From Halocalculus aciditolerans (GTDB taxonomy: Archaea; Halobacteriota; Halobacteria; Halobacteriales; Halobacteriaceae), in assembly GCF_014647475.1 (NCBI RefSeq), contig NZ_BMPG01000002.1:620001-684000 (forward strand): DNA of 64,000 bases, in the 5' to 3' direction. Of the stretch, positions 8,106-16,057 are shown in pieces; the first letter of the stretch is position 1; the number at the start of each line of letters is the position of its first letter. The notes beneath the pieces were generated by a model. That model saw only the letters and a program-made list of their open reading frames with translations. It was not told the DNA's origin and ran no database searches. A program made the position numbers and the translations under genes.

Positions 8106-9026
8106 ATGAGTCCGGTGGTCGTCGCCGACGACGTCACGAAACGATACGGCGACACCGTCGCGCTCGACGGCGTCGACCTCGCCATCGACGACGGCGAGGT
8201 CTTCGCGCTGATCGGGCCGAACGGTGCCGGGAAGACGACGCTCACGCGCTGCCTCACGGGGACGCGCACCCCCGACGAGGGAGCCGTGGAACTCTTCGGC
8301 GCGCCGCCCGGCGAGGTGCAGGCCGACCGCCTCGGCCTCCTCCCCCAGGATTTCAATCCGCCGGACCGCCTGACGCCGCGCGAACTCGTCGACTACTACG
8401 CCGGCCTCTACGACGACCCGCGAGACGTGGACGGCCTCCTCGAAACCGTCGGCGTGAACCCCGAGGTGGAGACGTGGTACGGCGACCTGAGCGGCGGCGA
8501 GCAGCGCCGCACGTGCGTCGCGGCGGCGCTCGCGAACGACCCCTCGCTCCTCTTCGTCGACGAGCCGACGACGGGCATCGACCCCGCGGGCCGCCGCGCG
8601 CTCTGGCGGGTGTTCGAGGACCTCGCAGCGGCGGGGACGACCGTCTTCCTCACGACGCACTACATGGCGGAAGCGCAGCGGCTCGCGGACCGCGTCGGCC
8701 TCCTCGCCGACGGCCGCATCGTCGCGTCCGGCACGCCCGACGAGCTCGTCGCGGCGTACGGCGGCGACCCCGCACTCGACGTCGACACCGACGCGACGCC
8801 CGACGACCTCGCCGACGCCGGCTACACCGTCGAAGCGACCGACGACGGCCTCCGCGTCCAGAATATCGCGCCCGAGGACATCGGCGGCGTCGTCGACGCC
8901 TTCGAGTCCAGAGACATCGCGTTCGACTCGCTCTCGTGGAGCGAACCCGACCTCGAAGACGTCTACCTCGCGCTCACCGACGACCCCGACGTCGTCGACG
9001 CCGACAGCGAGGAGGTGGCGGCGTGA
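8106..9026 (+). CDS. ABC transporter ATP-binding protein
   Basis: A 306-residue ATPase with Walker A GPNGAGKTT (about residue 38), Q-loop LLPQD, signature LSGGEQRR, Walker B LLFVDEPT and the switch His in TTHYMAE. The C-terminal 90 residues are the acidic DUF4162-like extension typical of drug, antibiotic or Nod-type exporters. It overlaps the permease gene by four bases (GTGA), so the two form one export system. Position after ctaB hints at a heme or oxidase-related substrate, but the family does not reveal it. Confidence 0.9.
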   Translation: MSPVVVADDVTKRYGDTVALDGVDLAIDDGEVFALIGPNGAGKTTLTRCLTGTRTPDEGAVELFGAPPGEVQADRLGLLPQDFNPPDRLTPRELVDYYAGLYDDPRDVDGLLETVGVNPEVETWYGDLSGGEQRRTCVAAALANDPSLLFVDEPTTGIDPAGRRALWRVFEDLAAAGTTVFLTTHYMAEAQRLADRVGLLADGRIVASGTPDELVAAYGGDPALDVDTDATPDDLADAGYTVEATDDGLRVQNIAPEDIGGVVDAFESRDIAFDSLSWSEPDLEDVYLALTDDPDVVDADSEEVAA

Positions 9027-9784
9027 GCCGGCTTTCGCGGGTTCGATCGGAGGCGCGCGCGGCCTACACGTCGTTCGTGCGGCGGCGCACGGCCGTCTTC
9101 TTCACGTTCTTCTTCCCCGTGCTCCTCATCGCCATCTTCGCCGGCCTCATCAGTACGGGCGGCGGCGGTACCGGGCTGTTCAGTCAGCCGCCGGGCTACT
9201 ACGTCCCCGCCTATCTCGCCGTCGTCGTGCTCTTCACGCCGCTCTCGCGGGTGAGTAGCGAGGTCGCCCGCCACCGCGAGGGCGCGCGCTTCGAGAAGCT
9301 CGCGACGACGCCCCTCGAGAAGTGGGAGTGGCTGTTCGCGCAGACGCTCGTGAACGTCGCGCTCATCGCCGCGGCGAGCGTCCTCCTCCTCCTCGCCCTC
9401 CTCGCCGCCGGCGCGTCCTTCGCGCTCTCCCCGTGGTTCGTCGTCTTCGTTCCCGCGGTGTCCGTCGTCTTCTGCGGCGTCGGCGCGGTCCTCGGGTCGC
9501 TCGCCGACAGCCAGGACGGCGCGATCGCGGCGTCCAACGGCGTCGCCATCCCGCTCCTCTTCCTCTCCGACACCTTCCTCTCGCCCGCCGCGCTCCCCGA
9601 CTGGTTCGCGCCAGTGATGAACCTCAGCCCGCTCACGTACTTCGCGCGCGGCGTCCGCGCCGCCACCTACTCCGGCGCGACCCCGGGGTGGCCCGGCTCC
9701 GTCACCGCCGAGTTCGCCGTGCTCCTCGCGCTCGCCGTCGCCGCCTTCGCCGTCGGCGCGGCCCTCATCCCCTGGACGGAGTAG
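9023..9784 (+). CDS. ABC-2 type transporter permease
   Basis: A 253-residue membrane protein with six predicted helices and an N-terminal SRLSRVRSEARAAYTSF segment typical of ABC-2 permeases. The loop EKLATTPLEKWEW and the late segment NLSPLTYFARGVR are family-like signatures. The GTG start overlaps the ATPase stop. Together they make a minimal exporter that would work as a dimer of each chain. The substrate is unknown. Confidence 0.88.
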   Translation: MSRLSRVRSEARAAYTSFVRRRTAVFFTFFFPVLLIAIFAGLISTGGGGTGLFSQPPGYYVPAYLAVVVLFTPLSRVSSEVARHREGARFEKLATTPLEKWEWLFAQTLVNVALIAAASVLLLLALLAAGASFALSPWFVVFVPAVSVVFCGVGAVLGSLADSQDGAIAASNGVAIPLLFLSDTFLSPAALPDWFAPVMNLSPLTYFARGVRAATYSGATPGWPGSVTAEFAVLLALAVAAFAVGAALIPWTE

Positions 9785-9828
9785 CGGCGTCCGGTGGGTT
9801 TATTCTCACCACTCAGCAATGAGTTGGC

Positions 9829-10314
9829 GTGCCACTCGACCGGAGCGTCCTCCTCGCCGTCGCCGTCGTCCTCGCCGGGACGCTCGCCACCGCCCCCGCG
9901 CTCGGCCTCTTCGCCGTCCCCAGCGGGGAAGCCGCGACCTACGGCGAGGGCTCACTCACGGCCACTGACGCGGCGCTTCCCGATTCGGGCTTCACGCTCG
10001 ACCGCGGTGACTACGACGCGCGCGCTTACCACCTCACCGTCCCCGCCGCGTCGGCGACCGTCACCGAAGTGACCGGTCACCCGCGCGTCGTCTACAAACT
10101 CCGCATCCCCGGGCTCGGCTGGACGAGCGCCAGCACGACCTTCCTCGCGTCCGCCGACGCCGGCGCGCGGTCCTTCACGTTCCGCGGCGCGACGTTCGCC
10201 CCCGACCGCGTCACCCGGGATAGCTACGACGCCGAAGCCGTCCTCCTCGTCCGCGCCGGCGGCGAGAAACACGTGCTCGCCCGCGCGAACGTCACCGTCG
10301 AGGTGAACTCGTGA
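9829..10314 (+). CDS. Exported or membrane-anchored protein of unknown function
   Basis: A 161-residue protein from a GTG start with an N-terminal hydrophobic segment (about residues 5-27, ending near GLFAVPSG) that reads as an uncleaved anchor or signal peptide, then a soluble domain rich in beta-type residues. TTTATT at 9799-9804 is about 25-30 bp upstream, so the message is probably leaderless. Its stop overlaps the start of the next large membrane protein (GTGA), indicating a functional pair at the cell surface. No known domain recognised. Confidence 0.7.
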   Translation: MPLDRSVLLAVAVVLAGTLATAPALGLFAVPSGEAATYGEGSLTATDAALPDSGFTLDRGDYDARAYHLTVPAASATVTEVTGHPRVVYKLRIPGLGWTSASTTFLASADAGARSFTFRGATFAPDRVTRDSYDAEAVLLVRAGGEKHVLARANVTVEVNS

Positions 10315-12263
10315 CCGCGACGACGGCGTGGGCGCGCGTCCGCGACGCCGCCTTCGGCGACCGGCGCGGCTGGGCGGTCTTCCTCGCCGCCGCCGTCGCC
10401 TTCGGCCTCACGTGGCGACTCGGCTTCTTCATCAACGACACCGTCACCGTCGCGAACACCCTCGTGAACGTCGCCGACGGCCACCTCGACCTCGCCGCCT
10501 TCCCCTACCAGCCGCACACCGCCACGCCCGGCATGCACGTCGTCGACGGTCGACTCTACGGGCGGAACTACGGCCAGGTCGTCCTCTCGCTCCCCGCGCT
10601 CGGCGCGCTCGCGCTCCTCGACTCGGTGGTGTCCCTCCGCGTCGCCCTCGCGGCCGCGTGGTGTCTCGGCGTGCTCGCGCTCTGCCACGAAACCGGCGTC
10701 CTCCTCGACGAACCCGTCGCCTTCGACCGGCTCGGCGCGCTCGCCGCCGTCGCCCTCTTCGCCGTGACCCTCCCGCTCGCGACCACCATCGACCCGCTCT
10801 GGACGGCACAGACCGCCCTCCAGCTCGTCAGCCTCCTCGCCGCCGCGTTCGGCGCGACGGTGCTCTATCGACTCGTCGCCGCCGTCGAATCACCGCGCGT
10901 CGGCGTCGCCGCCGGCCTCGCGCTCGCGCTCGCCACGCCGTTCGGCTTCTGGGCGACGATTCCGAAACGCCACGCGCTCGTCGCCACCGGGACCCTCCTC
11001 GGCCTCTACTGCTTCTACCGCTCGCGCGCCGCCGAAACACCGGAGGACCGCCTGCGGTTCCGCGTCGCCGCCTACGCCGCCGGCGCGCTCCTCGCGTGGA
11101 CGCACCCCTTCGAAGCCCTCGCGTACTGCATCGCGCTCGCCGCCGTCGACCTCCCCACCCGCCCGCCGACGGACGCGAGAACCCTCGGCGCGCTCGCCGG
11201 CGGCTTCCTCCTCGCCCTCCTCCCCTTCCTCGCCACGAACGTCCTCGTCGCCGGGAACGCGCTCACGCCGCCGCGCCTCACCCCGGACTTCGACGGCGAC
11301 CCCAGCGCGTTCGCCGCGAACGCCACCACCCCCGACGCGACCACCGCGCCCGACGCGTCCACCGCGCCCGACGCGACCACCGCGCCCGACGCGTCCACCG
11401 CACCCGACGCGACCACCGCGCCCGATACGGCGTCCGCGTCGGACACATCGGCGTCGAGCGTGTCAGGGACGACGAAGACAGCGGCATCGTCGGTCTCAGC
11501 CTCGGCGGGCACGCTCTACGCCCGCGTCGCGTTCTTCGCGTCCTACGTCGCCGCCGGCGTCCACGTGCTCTCCGACCCGGACCGCCTCTACCACACGTTC
11601 GTCCGGAGCGGGTGGATCGCCGGCGTCGCGTCCGAAGACCAGAACCGCGCCGTCTCGCTCTCCGTCCTCGAATCGATGCCGCTCGCCACCGCGCTCCTCG
11701 CGCTCCCGCTCGCCGCGAACCGCCGCCTCCCCGACTCGTGGCGCGACCCGTCACCGGTGCGCGCGCTCGACGCCGTCGTCGCCGTCTACCTCGTCCTCTT
11801 CACGCTCGCCTACCTCCCCCGCCTCCCCCTGCACGCGATGGTGAACCTCCGGTACCTCGTCCCCGCGTTCGCCGTCGCCACCTACGCCGTCGTCCGCGTC
11901 CCCGCCGTCGTCCGCGCGCTCGACGAGACGCAGGTCCTCGCGTGGACGTACGCCGCCACCGTGCTCGTCGGCGGACAGCTCCTCGTCGTCGCCATCGCGC
12001 TCGCCGGCCTCTGGACCGTCGAAGCCCTCCAGCTCCACGCGCTCGTCTCGCTCGCCGCCGCCGCCGGCGTCGTCGCGTGGCTCGTCCTCGAAACCGCCGT
12101 CGGCCCTCGGCCGCGCCTCGGCGCGCTCGCCCTCGGCCTCGCCGCCGCCGTCACCACGCTCTTCTGCCTCCTCGGCGCGTGGCTCTACCTCCCGAGCGGC
12201 GGCGACTTCGCGCTCCCCACCGTCCGCTGGCTCGCCGACCACCTCGCGCCGCTCGGACGGTGA
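10311..12263 (+). CDS. Large polytopic membrane protein, glycosyltransferase (GT-C)-like
   Basis: A 650-residue protein with a dozen or more predicted helices, translationally coupled (GTG in GTGA) to the exported protein upstream. Early acidic and aromatic loop residues (FINDTVT, GRNYGQVVLSLPAL) recall GT-C-type glycosyltransferases of the dolichyl-phosphate-mannose mannosyltransferase kind, but no motif is decisive. A loop around residue 340 contains a run of PDATTA/PDASTA repeats, Thr-rich and a plausible target of O-glycosylation if it faces outside. Function uncertain. Confidence 0.65.
   Translation: MTATTAWARVRDAAFGDRRGWAVFLAAAVAFGLTWRLGFFINDTVTVANTLVNVADGHLDLAAFPYQPHTATPGMHVVDGRLYGRNYGQVVLSLPALGALALLDSVVSLRVALAAAWCLGVLALCHETGVLLDEPVAFDRLGALAAVALFAVTLPLATTIDPLWTAQTALQLVSLLAAAFGATVLYRLVAAVESPRVGVAAGLALALATPFGFWATIPKRHALVATGTLLGLYCFYRSRAAETPEDRLRFRVAAYAAGALLAWTHPFEALAYCIALAAVDLPTRPPTDARTLGALAGGFLLALLPFLATNVLVAGNALTPPRLTPDFDGDPSAFAANATTPDATTAPDASTAPDATTAPDASTAPDATTAPDTASASDTSASSVSGTTKTAASSVSASAGTLYARVAFFASYVAAGVHVLSDPDRLYHTFVRSGWIAGVASEDQNRAVSLSVLESMPLATALLALPLAANRRLPDSWRDPSPVRALDAVVAVYLVLFTLAYLPRLPLHAMVNLRYLVPAFAVATYAVVRVPAVVRALDETQVLAWTYAATVLVGGQLLVVAIALAGLWTVEALQLHALVSLAAAAGVVAWLVLETAVGPRPRLGALALGLAAAVTTLFCLLGAWLYLPSGGDFALPTVRWLADHLAPLGR
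11331..11420 (+). repeat. Five 18-bp tandem repeats encoding PDA(T/S)TA
   Basis: Five consecutive 18-bp units alternate cccgacgcgaccaccgcg and cccgacgcgtccaccgcg, in frame inside the large membrane protein, and encode PDATTA/PDASTA. Near-identity at DNA level points to recent expansion by slippage or unequal exchange. Related Ser/Thr/Asp-rich sequence continues downstream for about 25 residues. Confidence 0.9.
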
Positions 12264-12323
12264 ACGAGAACGAACCCCACGGACGTTCCGTCACCGTTTA
12301 GTCCTACAGCGAGAAGTTGAGAC

Positions 12324-12890
12324 ATGGATAAGCTGAAGCAGTCGCTGCTCGACGCGCCCATCATCGAGAAGGACGGCTACCACTACTTCGTCCACCCCAT
12401 CAGCGACGGCGTGCCGATGCTCGAACCCGAACTCCTCCGCGAAATCGTCATCAAGATCATCCGGAAGGCCGAACTGGAGGACGTCGACAAAATCGTCACC
12501 CCCGCCGCGATGGGCATCCACATCAGTACTGCCGTCTCCCTGATGACGGACATCCCGCTCGTCGTCATCCGGAAGCGCAAGTACGGCCTCGACGGCGAAG
12601 TCTCCCTCACCCAGCAGACCGGCTACTCCGAGAGCGAGATGTACATCAACGACGTCGACGACGGCGACCGCGTCCTCGTCCTCGACGACGTCCTCTCCAC
12701 GGGCGGCACGCTCCGCGCCATCACCGACGCCCTCGAACACATCGGCGCGGACGTCTCCGACGTCCTCGCAGTCATCAAGAAAGAAGGCCCGAACGACCTC
12801 GACGACACCGACGTCAACGTCAAGACCCTCATCAACGTCGACGTCGTCGACGGCGAAGTCGTCATCACCGACGAACACGGCGACGACTGA
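12324..12890 (+). CDS. hpt: Purine phosphoribosyltransferase (HGPRT-like)
   Basis: A 188-residue type I phosphoribosyltransferase. The PRPP-binding loop [13 protein letters not shown] spans about residues 117-129, and an upstream [13 protein letters not shown] segment matches the APRT/HGPRT-like group conserved in haloarchaea. It salvages purine bases to nucleotides with PRPP in the cytoplasm. The exact base preference (adenine versus hypoxanthine/guanine) cannot be read from sequence. A TTTAGT element lies about 25 bp before the ATG. The C-terminus is acidic (DEHGDD). Confidence 0.87.
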   Translation: MDKLKQSLLDAPIIEKDGYHYFVHPISDGVPMLEPELLREIVIKIIRKAELEDVDKIVTPAAMGIHISTAVSLMTDIPLVVIRKRKYGLDGEVSLTQQTGYSESEMYINDVDDGDRVLVLDDVLSTGGTLRAITDALEHIGADVSDVLAVIKKEGPNDLDDTDVNVKTLINVDVVDGEVVITDEHGDD

Positions 12891-12958
12891 CGCGTCGGAG
12901 CGTGCACGGCGACGGCTGACGCGTCGTCTCCGGCGAGCACGGCGACGGCTGACGGGTC
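12876..12958 (+). repeat. Three imperfect 21-bp repeats spanning the hpt stop codon
   Basis: Copies of CACGGCGACGRCTGACGSGTC occur at 12876-12896 (containing the hpt TGA), 12905-12925 and 12938-12958. Each can form a small hairpin (CGACG with CGTCG). They may be a duplicated 3'-end/terminator module of the hpt transcript; no gene occupies 12891-13033. Confidence 0.65.
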
Positions 12959-13033
12959 TCGTTCTTCTTCCGCATCCGGCGCGGCTCGCGAGCGAACCTA
13001 CCTTTAACTCGCGTCCGCTCGAAGCGTCGAGCG

Positions 13034-13714
13034 ATGACGTCCGCACTCTTCGTCGTGAGCGAGCACGGCTACTGGGGCGAGGAATGTATCGAGCCGCTCA
13101 CGACCCTCGACGACGCCGGAATCGACATCACGGTCGCGACGCCCACCGGGGAGCCACCGGTCATCGACGAGCGCTCCGCCGACCCCGACAACGTCGGCGA
13201 GAACACCGCCGCGTGGGTGCTCGAAGTCGACGACACCGACCCCCGACTCAACGACCCCGAACCCGTCGCCGCCGTCGACGCCGCCGACTACGACGCCGTC
13301 GTCTTCCCCGGCGGCCACGGCACCGAGTGGGACATCAATCAGGACACGCACGCCCGCGCGCTCCTCCGGGACGCCGTCGAAGGCGAGGACGCGAAAGCCC
13401 TCGTCGTCTGCCACGCCGTCGGCATCCTCGCCTTCACGAGCGCGAGCGACGGCGCGCCGCTCGCCGCCGGCCGCGACGTCACCGGCTTCCCGAACGAGTG
13501 GGAGGAAGGCATCGTCGACGACCACGACCGGATGCCCGACGGCCGCAAACTCCCCTACTGGGTCGAAGACGAAGTCAAGGCCATCGGCGCGAACTGGGAC
13601 GCCGAACTCGACCAGGACACGAGCGTCACCGTCGACGGCGACCTCATCACCGCCCGCGGCCCCGGCTCCTCCGCCGCCGCCGCCGACACCCTCCTCGACG
13701 AGCTCGAACACTGA
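13034..13714 (+). CDS. DJ-1/PfpI family protein (type 1 glutamine amidotransferase-like)
   Basis: A 226-residue protein of the DJ-1/PfpI superfamily. The nucleophilic elbow is ALVVCHAVG with Cys126 followed by His127, and an N-terminal GYWGEE supplies the usual acidic partner. FPGGHGTEWD matches the class I-like GGHG loop. Members act as glyoxalase III, protein/nucleotide deglycases or chaperones (Hsp31-like); this one, with Cys-His and a lid insertion, is closest to the Hsp31/glyoxalase-like branch, though assignment is tentative. Monocistronic by spacing. Confidence 0.82.
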   Translation: MTSALFVVSEHGYWGEECIEPLTTLDDAGIDITVATPTGEPPVIDERSADPDNVGENTAAWVLEVDDTDPRLNDPEPVAAVDAADYDAVVFPGGHGTEWDINQDTHARALLRDAVEGEDAKALVVCHAVGILAFTSASDGAPLAAGRDVTGFPNEWEEGIVDDHDRMPDGRKLPYWVEDEVKAIGANWDAELDQDTSVTVDGDLITARGPGSSAAAADTLLDELEH

Positions 13715-13747
13715 GAGGAAATCACACGACGGCGGCCGAATCAGAAC

Positions 13748-13755
13748 CCTTAACT
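13748..13755 (+). promoter_or_regulatory. Probable TATA box of the initiator tRNA gene
   Basis: CCTTAACT lies 24-31 bp upstream of the tRNA 5' end, the expected position for a haloarchaeal promoter. No other gene starts nearby on this strand. Confidence 0.45.
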
Positions 13756-13778
13756 GTCGCACGGCGTTACGAAGAATC

Positions 13779-13853
13779 AGCGGGATGGGATAGCCAGGAG
13801 ATTCCGCCGGGCTCATAACCCGGAGATCGGTAGTTCAAATCTACCTCCCGCTA
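13779..13853 (+). tRNA. Initiator tRNA-Met (anticodon CAT)
   Basis: A full cloverleaf can be drawn. The acceptor stem AGCGGGA pairs with TCCCGCT at 13846-13852, with discriminator A at 13853. The anticodon stem CCGGG/CCCGG encloses CTCATAA (anticodon CAT). The T arm is GGTAG-TTCAAAT-CTACC. Initiator features are the A1:U72 end pair and three G:C pairs closing the anticodon loop. No intron. The 3' CCA is not encoded. A TnpB-bearing element starts directly after it. Confidence 0.93.
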
Positions 13854-13913
13854 TCGCGCGACGTTTTCGACGTGTGATATTTTGTACTTGGGTGCCCTTG
13901 GTCGGGTATCCCG

Positions 13914-15095
13914 ATGTCGTCCTCCACACTGGTCAAGACGCTCGTCTTCCAGTTAGACGTGGAGGAAAACGGTCGGGAACTGCTTCGTGACGCCACAATC
14001 GAAGCACGTCAAGCGTACAACGAAGCAGTGAGCCTCGCACTGTCAGGTGTCGACTTCCGGTCGATTCCGTCACGCGTGGCTGACGATGTTGCGCTCGTCA
14101 GGAACACGACCCAGCGAATTGTCTCGAAAGCGCTGGACTCCGTTCGCGCGTATCGTGAGAACGACGACTACGGCGTGCCAGACACCGAAAAAAGCGAACC
14201 GTACCCCCTCAGGTCGAACTTCGGAGAAGGGTATACGCTCGACACGAGCGACGCCGGGGACATTCAGTTCCGAGTGAGTTCCAAACCCTATCAACACATT
14301 ACTGGGATCCTCAACGGGAGTGAAGCAGACACTGCAGTGCTTCGTGCCGCGCTCACGAGCAAAGAGTGGGATGTCGGAACCGCGGAAGCACTGTTCGTCA
14401 GTGACGTTCCGGAGCTTCACATCACCGTTCGAAACACGGAGCGTGAAGTGAGAAATCCGATGTCCTGTGAAACCGTGATCGGCGTCGACATCAACGAGGA
14501 CAACGTGACGCTCACCGCACTGACGACCGATGGCATTCGAGAGAGTCGGCGTGTCGAGTACACGGATGTCAAGTCTCAGCGCCACAGATACCTTACAATT
14601 CGAAAGCGCATACAGCGTGCCGGGAAGACGAGCGCATTCGAAACACTCAGGAAGCGAGAACACCGGTACGTGAAGAACCGGGTTCACGAGGTGAGTCGTC
14701 GAATCGTCGAGTTCGCGGAACGCTTCCAGAGCGCGTGCGTGGTCTTTGAAGACCTCAAAGGCCTCCGCGACGATCTCCACTACGATGCCGTGACGAACAA
14801 TCGCGTCCACCGAATCCCGTTCGAGATGCTCCAATTTTACACCGCGTATAAGGCGGCTTTCGAGGGAATACCCAACCTTCGAGTCGACCCAGCATACACG
14901 AGCCAGACGTGCGCGCTGACGTGGTGTCGGCATGTCGAACGAGGCAACCGGCGGAAAGATCGGTTCAAATGTCGTTCCTGCGGTCATCAAGACCACGCGG
15001 ATAGGAACGCCAGTGTGAATATCGCGATACGGGGGTCGTCAAAAACGAACGTAACTGTCCCTCCTCTCGAAAGACTCCCGGCGGTTCGAGTCTGA
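13914..15095 (+). CDS. tnpB: TnpB, RNA-guided DNA endonuclease of an IS200/IS605 (IS1341)-type element
   Basis: A 393-residue TnpB with a complete split RuvC site: Asp192 in IGVDINEDN, Glu279 in VVFEDLKGLR, and Asp363 in HADRNASVN. The C-terminal zinc ribbon is Cys333-x4-Cys338 ... Cys353-x2-Cys356. Active TnpB proteins cut DNA next to a short TAM, guided by an RNA made from the 3' end of the element. All catalytic residues are kept, so it is probably active. Base composition and codon use differ from neighbours (more A/T), and no tnpA is present, both consistent with transfer. It lies 60 bp after tRNA-iMet. Confidence 0.93.
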   Translation: MSSSTLVKTLVFQLDVEENGRELLRDATIEARQAYNEAVSLALSGVDFRSIPSRVADDVALVRNTTQRIVSKALDSVRAYRENDDYGVPDTEKSEPYPLRSNFGEGYTLDTSDAGDIQFRVSSKPYQHITGILNGSEADTAVLRAALTSKEWDVGTAEALFVSDVPELHITVRNTEREVRNPMSCETVIGVDINEDNVTLTALTTDGIRESRRVEYTDVKSQRHRYLTIRKRIQRAGKTSAFETLRKREHRYVKNRVHEVSRRIVEFAERFQSACVVFEDLKGLRDDLHYDAVTNNRVHRIPFEMLQFYTAYKAAFEGIPNLRVDPAYTSQTCALTWCRHVERGNRRKDRFKCRSCGHQDHADRNASVNIAIRGSSKTNVTVPPLERLPAVRV

Positions 15096-15216
15096 GACGG
15101 GAGGTATCGGGGGCCGTGAACGCCCCGACCGCGACCCGTGGCCCAGTCTGAGGATACCACGCCGATGGGCGACGGGAGTGTCAGCAGAACCCGCGGGAAG
15201 CCGAGCCCGGCAGTTC
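15096..15216 (+). ncRNA. Candidate omega (guide) RNA region of the TnpB element
   Basis: The sequence directly after tnpB holds short stems, for example CGGGG at 15109 against CCCCG at 15123, and a GAACCCGCGGGAAGCC block at about 15188 like the right ends of haloarchaeal tnpB elements. In this family the guide RNA overlaps the tnpB 3' end and finishes at the element's right end, with the guide taken from the flank. If the end is at TTCAC (15214-15218), the guide would begin CTCCCGCTATTAC. Inferred from family architecture. Confidence 0.4.
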
Positions 15217-15228
15217 ACCTCCCGCTAT

Positions 15229-15474
15229 TACTTAGAACAGGTGTGCGCGCTCTACCGATCGATGAGTAAGTCCTGTTGTGTTCAATGTCTCGGCGTCGAC
15301 GGAGTTCCGTATCGGGAGGGAAGTACGTGGTGGACTGGAGAGCCGTTCATGGCGGTTTTCGATTGATTCGGTCACTCGGTGACTTGAGAGTCGGAGAGCG
15401 CCTACTGGGAGTGGCGATGGCGTCTGAGTGACCGCCGAGCGTGGCGGCCGGGCGCGGGGTCGCCGGAGGAGACA
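15229..15474. other. Gene-free gap after the TnpB element
   Basis: 246 bp without a convincing gene on either strand. A 62-codon frame (15178-15366) begins inside the element's right end, ignores the local base-composition bias of real genes and has no recognisable feature. The only structure noted is the small inverted repeat GGTCAC-TCG-GTGACT around 15370. Confidence 0.5.
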
Positions 15475-15933
15475 ATGACGACGACTGAACAGCGTGAGCC
15501 GGCGATGGAGCTCGGGCGAGAGCCGCGAGCGACGGCTGGGGCGGCCGGGTTGGACGAGAACGTGGCGGGCGCGTTGGCGTACCTGTTCGGTGTGGTGACG
15601 GGCGTGGCGTTCTTCCTGGTGGACGACCGCGCGTTCGTTCGGTTCCACGCGGCGCAGAGCATCGCGGTGTCGGGGGTGGTGGTCGTCGCGTACGTGGCGC
15701 TCTCGATACTGCAGCTCGTGGTGTCCGCGTCGTTCTTCGCGGGCGGGGGCTGGGCGTTCGCGCTCGGGAGCGCGCTGTCGCTGCTGCTCGGCGTGGTCTG
15801 GCTCGTAATGGGGCTCGGGGCGTTCGGTCTCTGGCTCTACCTGCTCGTCCGCGCGTACCAGGGGCAGACGCCCCGCGTGCCGGTCGCGGCGGGGCTCGCG
15901 GACCGACTCCTCGACGACTCGACCGCCGAGTGA
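15475..15933 (+). CDS. DUF4870 (Tic20-like) membrane protein
   Basis: A 152-residue protein with a polar N-terminus, then LDENVAGALAYLFGVVTGV, FLVDDRAFVRFHAAQS and three to four helices. The pattern of a first helix followed by a charged segment ending in FHAAQS is the DUF4870/Tic20-like signature. Molecular role unknown; members are small inner-membrane proteins of bacteria and archaea. It stands alone between the TnpB locus and the DUF2298 gene on the same strand. Confidence 0.82.
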   Translation: MTTTEQREPAMELGREPRATAGAAGLDENVAGALAYLFGVVTGVAFFLVDDRAFVRFHAAQSIAVSGVVVVAYVALSILQLVVSASFFAGGGWAFALGSALSLLLGVVWLVMGLGAFGLWLYLLVRAYQGQTPRVPVAAGLADRLLDDSTAE

Positions 15934-16057
15934 ACTCGGCCGAAACGGCTTCCTCGCGTTAGTTCGTCGGAGAGTGGTGACGTCGCCTCGGGCGTCGGCG
16001 GCGCGGTGAGTCGGGAACCCGAAAGCGTTTAGCGCGTCGTGGCCCGGGTTGTCGGTA

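Larger units (their letters stand above)
13855..15228 (+). mobile_element. TnpB-only element bounded by the tRNA-iMet 3' end and its partial copy
   Basis: ACCTCCCGCTAT occurs at 13843-13854 (tRNA 3' end plus one base) and again at 15217-15228. The right copy is preceded by AGTTC, as in the tRNA T loop, so it looks like a T-arm-to-3'-end fragment with six bases missing. The enclosed 1.37 kb holds one gene, tnpB, of visibly lower GC than its surroundings, and no tnpA or integrase. The structure resembles an element inserted at a tRNA attachment site, or an IS1341-type unit. Exact ends are uncertain. Confidence 0.55.

Noticed and set aside
13843-13854. A CRISPR-type explanation for the duplicated 12-mer
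   Set aside because: Only two copies exist 1.37 kb apart, with a tRNA end and tnpB between them; no spacer array or cas genes are seen anywhere in the window.
15178-15366. 62-codon frame over the right end of the TnpB element
   Set aside because: It begins inside the element end, and composition and codon use do not match a gene.
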